DNA of 7,608 bases. Origin: JBGOUV01 sp041477815 (GTDB lineage Bacteria > Acidobacteriota > Terriglobia > Bryobacterales > JACQDG01). This document shows, piece by piece, positions 5,851-7,608 of the stretch. The notes beneath the pieces were generated by a model, which worked only from the letters and a program-made list of their open reading frames with translations, ran no database searches and was not told where the DNA came from. The DNA is taken from positions 1 through 7,608 of the forward strand of contig JBGOUV010000346.1 of assembly GCA_041477815.1 (NCBI GenBank), read 5' to 3'. Position 1 is the stretch's first letter; each line of letters starts with the position of its first letter. The position numbers and the translations under genes were made by a program.

Positions 5851-7608
5851 CTACCCGCGCCGCTTCGGCCGCCGGTTCGACTCCAAAATTCTCTTCCTCA
5901 ACCGCACCGACAGCGGCGTTACCTCCACCAGTTCGTCATCGTTCACAAACTCGATGGCCTGCTCCAGATTGAGCGTGCGGAACGGCACCAGCCGGATCGC
6001 TTCGTCCGACGTCGACGCCCGCATGTTGGTGAGCTTTTTCTCCTTCACGGCGTTCACGTCCAGGTCCGCCGCCCGGGCGTTCTCGCCGACGATCATGCCC
6101 TCGTACACCTCCACGCCCGGTCCGGTGAACAACTCCCCCCGCTCCTGGAGATTGTACAGGGCATAGGCAGTAGTCCGGCCGGAGCGGTCCGCCACCAGCG
6201 CGCCGGTGGGACGCATGGGGATCTCCCCCTGCCAGGGCATGTAACCTTCGAACAGGGAATGCATCACCGCCGTGCCCCGCGTGTCGGTCAGCAACTGGCC
6301 CCGCAGTCCGATCAGCCCGCGGGAGGGCACCGTAAACTCCATGCGCACGCGCCCGCTATGGTTGTTGACCATGCGGGTCATCTGGCCCTTGCGCAGGCCC
6401 AGCATCTCGATCACCAGCCCGGTGAAGTTCTCGGCGCAGTCCACCACCAGGGTTTCCACCGGCTCCTGTACTTCGCCGTTGACCACGCGCGTGAGGATCT
6501 GGGGTTTGCCCACGGCCAGCTCGTGCCCCTCGCGGCGCATGGTCTCGATCAGGATGGCGAGCTGCAGCTCGCCGCGTCCCATCACCTGGAAGCAATCGGT
6601 CGATTCGGTTCCCTCCACCCGTATCGACACGTTGGTCAGCAGTTCCTTCTCCAGGCGCTCGCGCAGGTGCCGCGAGGTCACGAACTTTCCGTCGCGCCCC
6701 GAAAACGGCGACGAGTTGATGGTGAACAGCATGGAGATGGTGGGCTCGTCGATCTCCAGCGGCGCGAGCGGCGCGGGCGTCTCGGCCGACGTTACGGTTT
6801 CCCCGATGGTGATCCCTTCCACGCCGGCGATGGCCACGATGTCTCCGGTCTCGGCCACCTGGACGTCGATTCGCTCCAGGCCCGAGAAGGTGAACAGCTT
6901 CGTAATGCGGACCCTCTGCAAGGCGCCGTCGCGCTTGGCGATTCCCACCTCCTCGCCGGCGTGCATCTCGCCCTGAAACACCCGCCCGATGGCCAGCCTC
7001 CCCAGGTAGTCGCTGTAGTCGAGGTTCGCCACCAGCAACTGCAGCGTCGCTTCCCGCTTCCCCGCCGGGGCCGGGATCGACTCCACCATGGCGTCAAACA
7101 GCGGCCGCAGGTCCGTGCCGGTCTCGTCCGCCTTCCGGCTGGCCAGCCCCTCCCGCGCGTTGCAGTAGAGCACCGGAAAATCCAACTGGTCCTCGCCGGC
7201 TCCCAGGTCGATGAAGAGGTCGTAGATCTCGTCGAGGACCTCGGCCGGCCGCGCATCCGCCCGATCAATCTTATTGATGACTATGATCAGGGCGAGCCGC
7301 GCCTCCAGGGCCTTGCGCAGCACGTACCGCGTCTGCGGCAGCGGACCCTCGCTCGCGTCCACCAGAAGCATGGCTCCGTCCACCAGCGCCAGGGCGCGCT
7401 CCACCTCCCCGCCGAAGTCGCTATGGCCCGGCGTATCGACGATGTTGATCTTCACGCCGTTGTAGACCACGGCCGTATTCTTGGACAGGATGGTAATGCC
7501 CCGCTCCCGCTCCAGGGCGTTGGAGTCCATCACCCGCTCGGCGACCTGCTGGTTGGCCCGGAAGATCCCGCTCTGGTGGAGCATGGCGTCCACCAGGGTG
7601 GTCTTGCC
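5851..7608 (-). CDS. typA: ribosome-associated translational GTPase TypA/BipA, N-terminus cut by window edge
   Basis: TypA (BipA) is a GTPase of the EF-G/LepA superfamily that binds the 70S ribosome and supports 50S assembly and stress or cold adaptation. The window holds 585 residues starting inside the P-loop (GKTTLVDAML); by comparison with the E. coli protein about 16 residues, including the HVDH part of G1, lie past base 7608. Visible motifs: QERVMDSN-like AERVMDSNALERERGITI (switch I), DTPGHSDFGGEVER (G3, DTPGH at 7423-7437), INKIDR (G4, NKID at 7264-7275), YCNA (G5-like), then beta-barrel domain II, the EF-G III-like part with NSSPFSGRDGKFVTSR and GRGELQLAILIETMRREG, the EF-G V-like part with VPSRGLIGLRGQ, and the BipA-specific C-terminal domain with KKLTNMRAS and FVNDDELVEVTP. 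Length and order match the full-length family; no frameshift or lost motif is seen. Its promoter is outside the window. Confidence 0.98.
   Translation of the reverse strand, partial: GKTTLVDAMLHQSGIFRANQQVAERVMDSNALERERGITILSKNTAVVYNGVKINIVDTPGHSDFGGEVERALALVDGAMLLVDASEGPLPQTRYVLRKALEARLALIIVINKIDRADARPAEVLDEIYDLFIDLGAGEDQLDFPVLYCNAREGLASRKADETGTDLRPLFDAMVESIPAPAGKREATLQLLVANLDYSDYLGRLAIGRVFQGEMHAGEEVGIAKRDGALQRVRITKLFTFSGLERIDVQVAETGDIVAIAGVEGITIGETVTSAETPAPLAPLEIDEPTISMLFTINSSPFSGRDGKFVTSRHLRERLEKELLTNVSIRVEGTESTDCFQVMGRGELQLAILIETMRREGHELAVGKPQILTRVVNGEVQEPVETLVVDCAENFTGLVIEMLGLRKGQMTRMVNNHSGRVRMEFTVPSRGLIGLRGQLLTDTRGTAVMHSLFEGYMPWQGEIPMRPTGALVADRSGRTTAYALYNLQERGELFTGPGVEVYEGMIVGENARAADLDVNAVKEKKLTNMRASTSDEAIRLVPFRTLNLEQAIEFVNDDELVEVTPLSVRLRKRILESNRRPKRRG

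Noticed and set aside
6272..6976. 234-codon Ser/Arg-rich open frame opposite typA
   Set aside because: Low-complexity composition and full overlap with the conserved TypA frame mark it as a shadow.

Overview
The window is high-GC bacterial chromosome with four protein genes and no sign of mobile DNA, CRISPR arrays, or tRNA/rRNA genes. The gene types (a hybrid PAS sensor kinase, a Tat-exported TIM-barrel sugar isomerase-like protein, a one-piece LarC) and base composition fit Acidobacteriota of the Solibacter/Bryobacter kind. That assignment is inference; deltaproteobacterial-type lineages or relatives are possible.

Layout. Bases 1-1467 (minus) hold the first 489 codons of methionyl-tRNA synthetase (metG), cut by the left edge. 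Bases 1464-2624 (minus) hold larC, the nickel-insertion protein for the nickel-pincer cofactor; its stop overlaps the metG start as ATGA, so the two form one minus-strand transcription unit. A divergent intergenic region of about 200 bp follows (2625-2828). It holds weak promoter candidates in both directions, a short minus-strand hairpin with a T8 tract, and three copies of the rare tetranucleotide CTAG spaced 20 and 22 bp apart. On the plus strand, 2829-4820 encodes a membrane-anchored PAS-PAS-HisKA-HATPase-REC hybrid histidine kinase. Its stop overlaps, again as ATGA, the start of a Tat-signal TIM-barrel sugar phosphate isomerase/epimerase-like protein (4817-5683). A 167-bp convergent gap without a clear terminator precedes typA/bipA (5851-7608, minus), whose first ~16 codons lie beyond the right edge.

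The window is mostly conserved housekeeping genes. The least ordinary points are the two tightly coupled but functionally odd pairs (larC-metG and sensor kinase-epimerase), a shortened ATP-lid glycine motif and a lost Lys-Pro motif in the kinase, and the CTAG cluster between the divergent units. I found no convincing new biological system.
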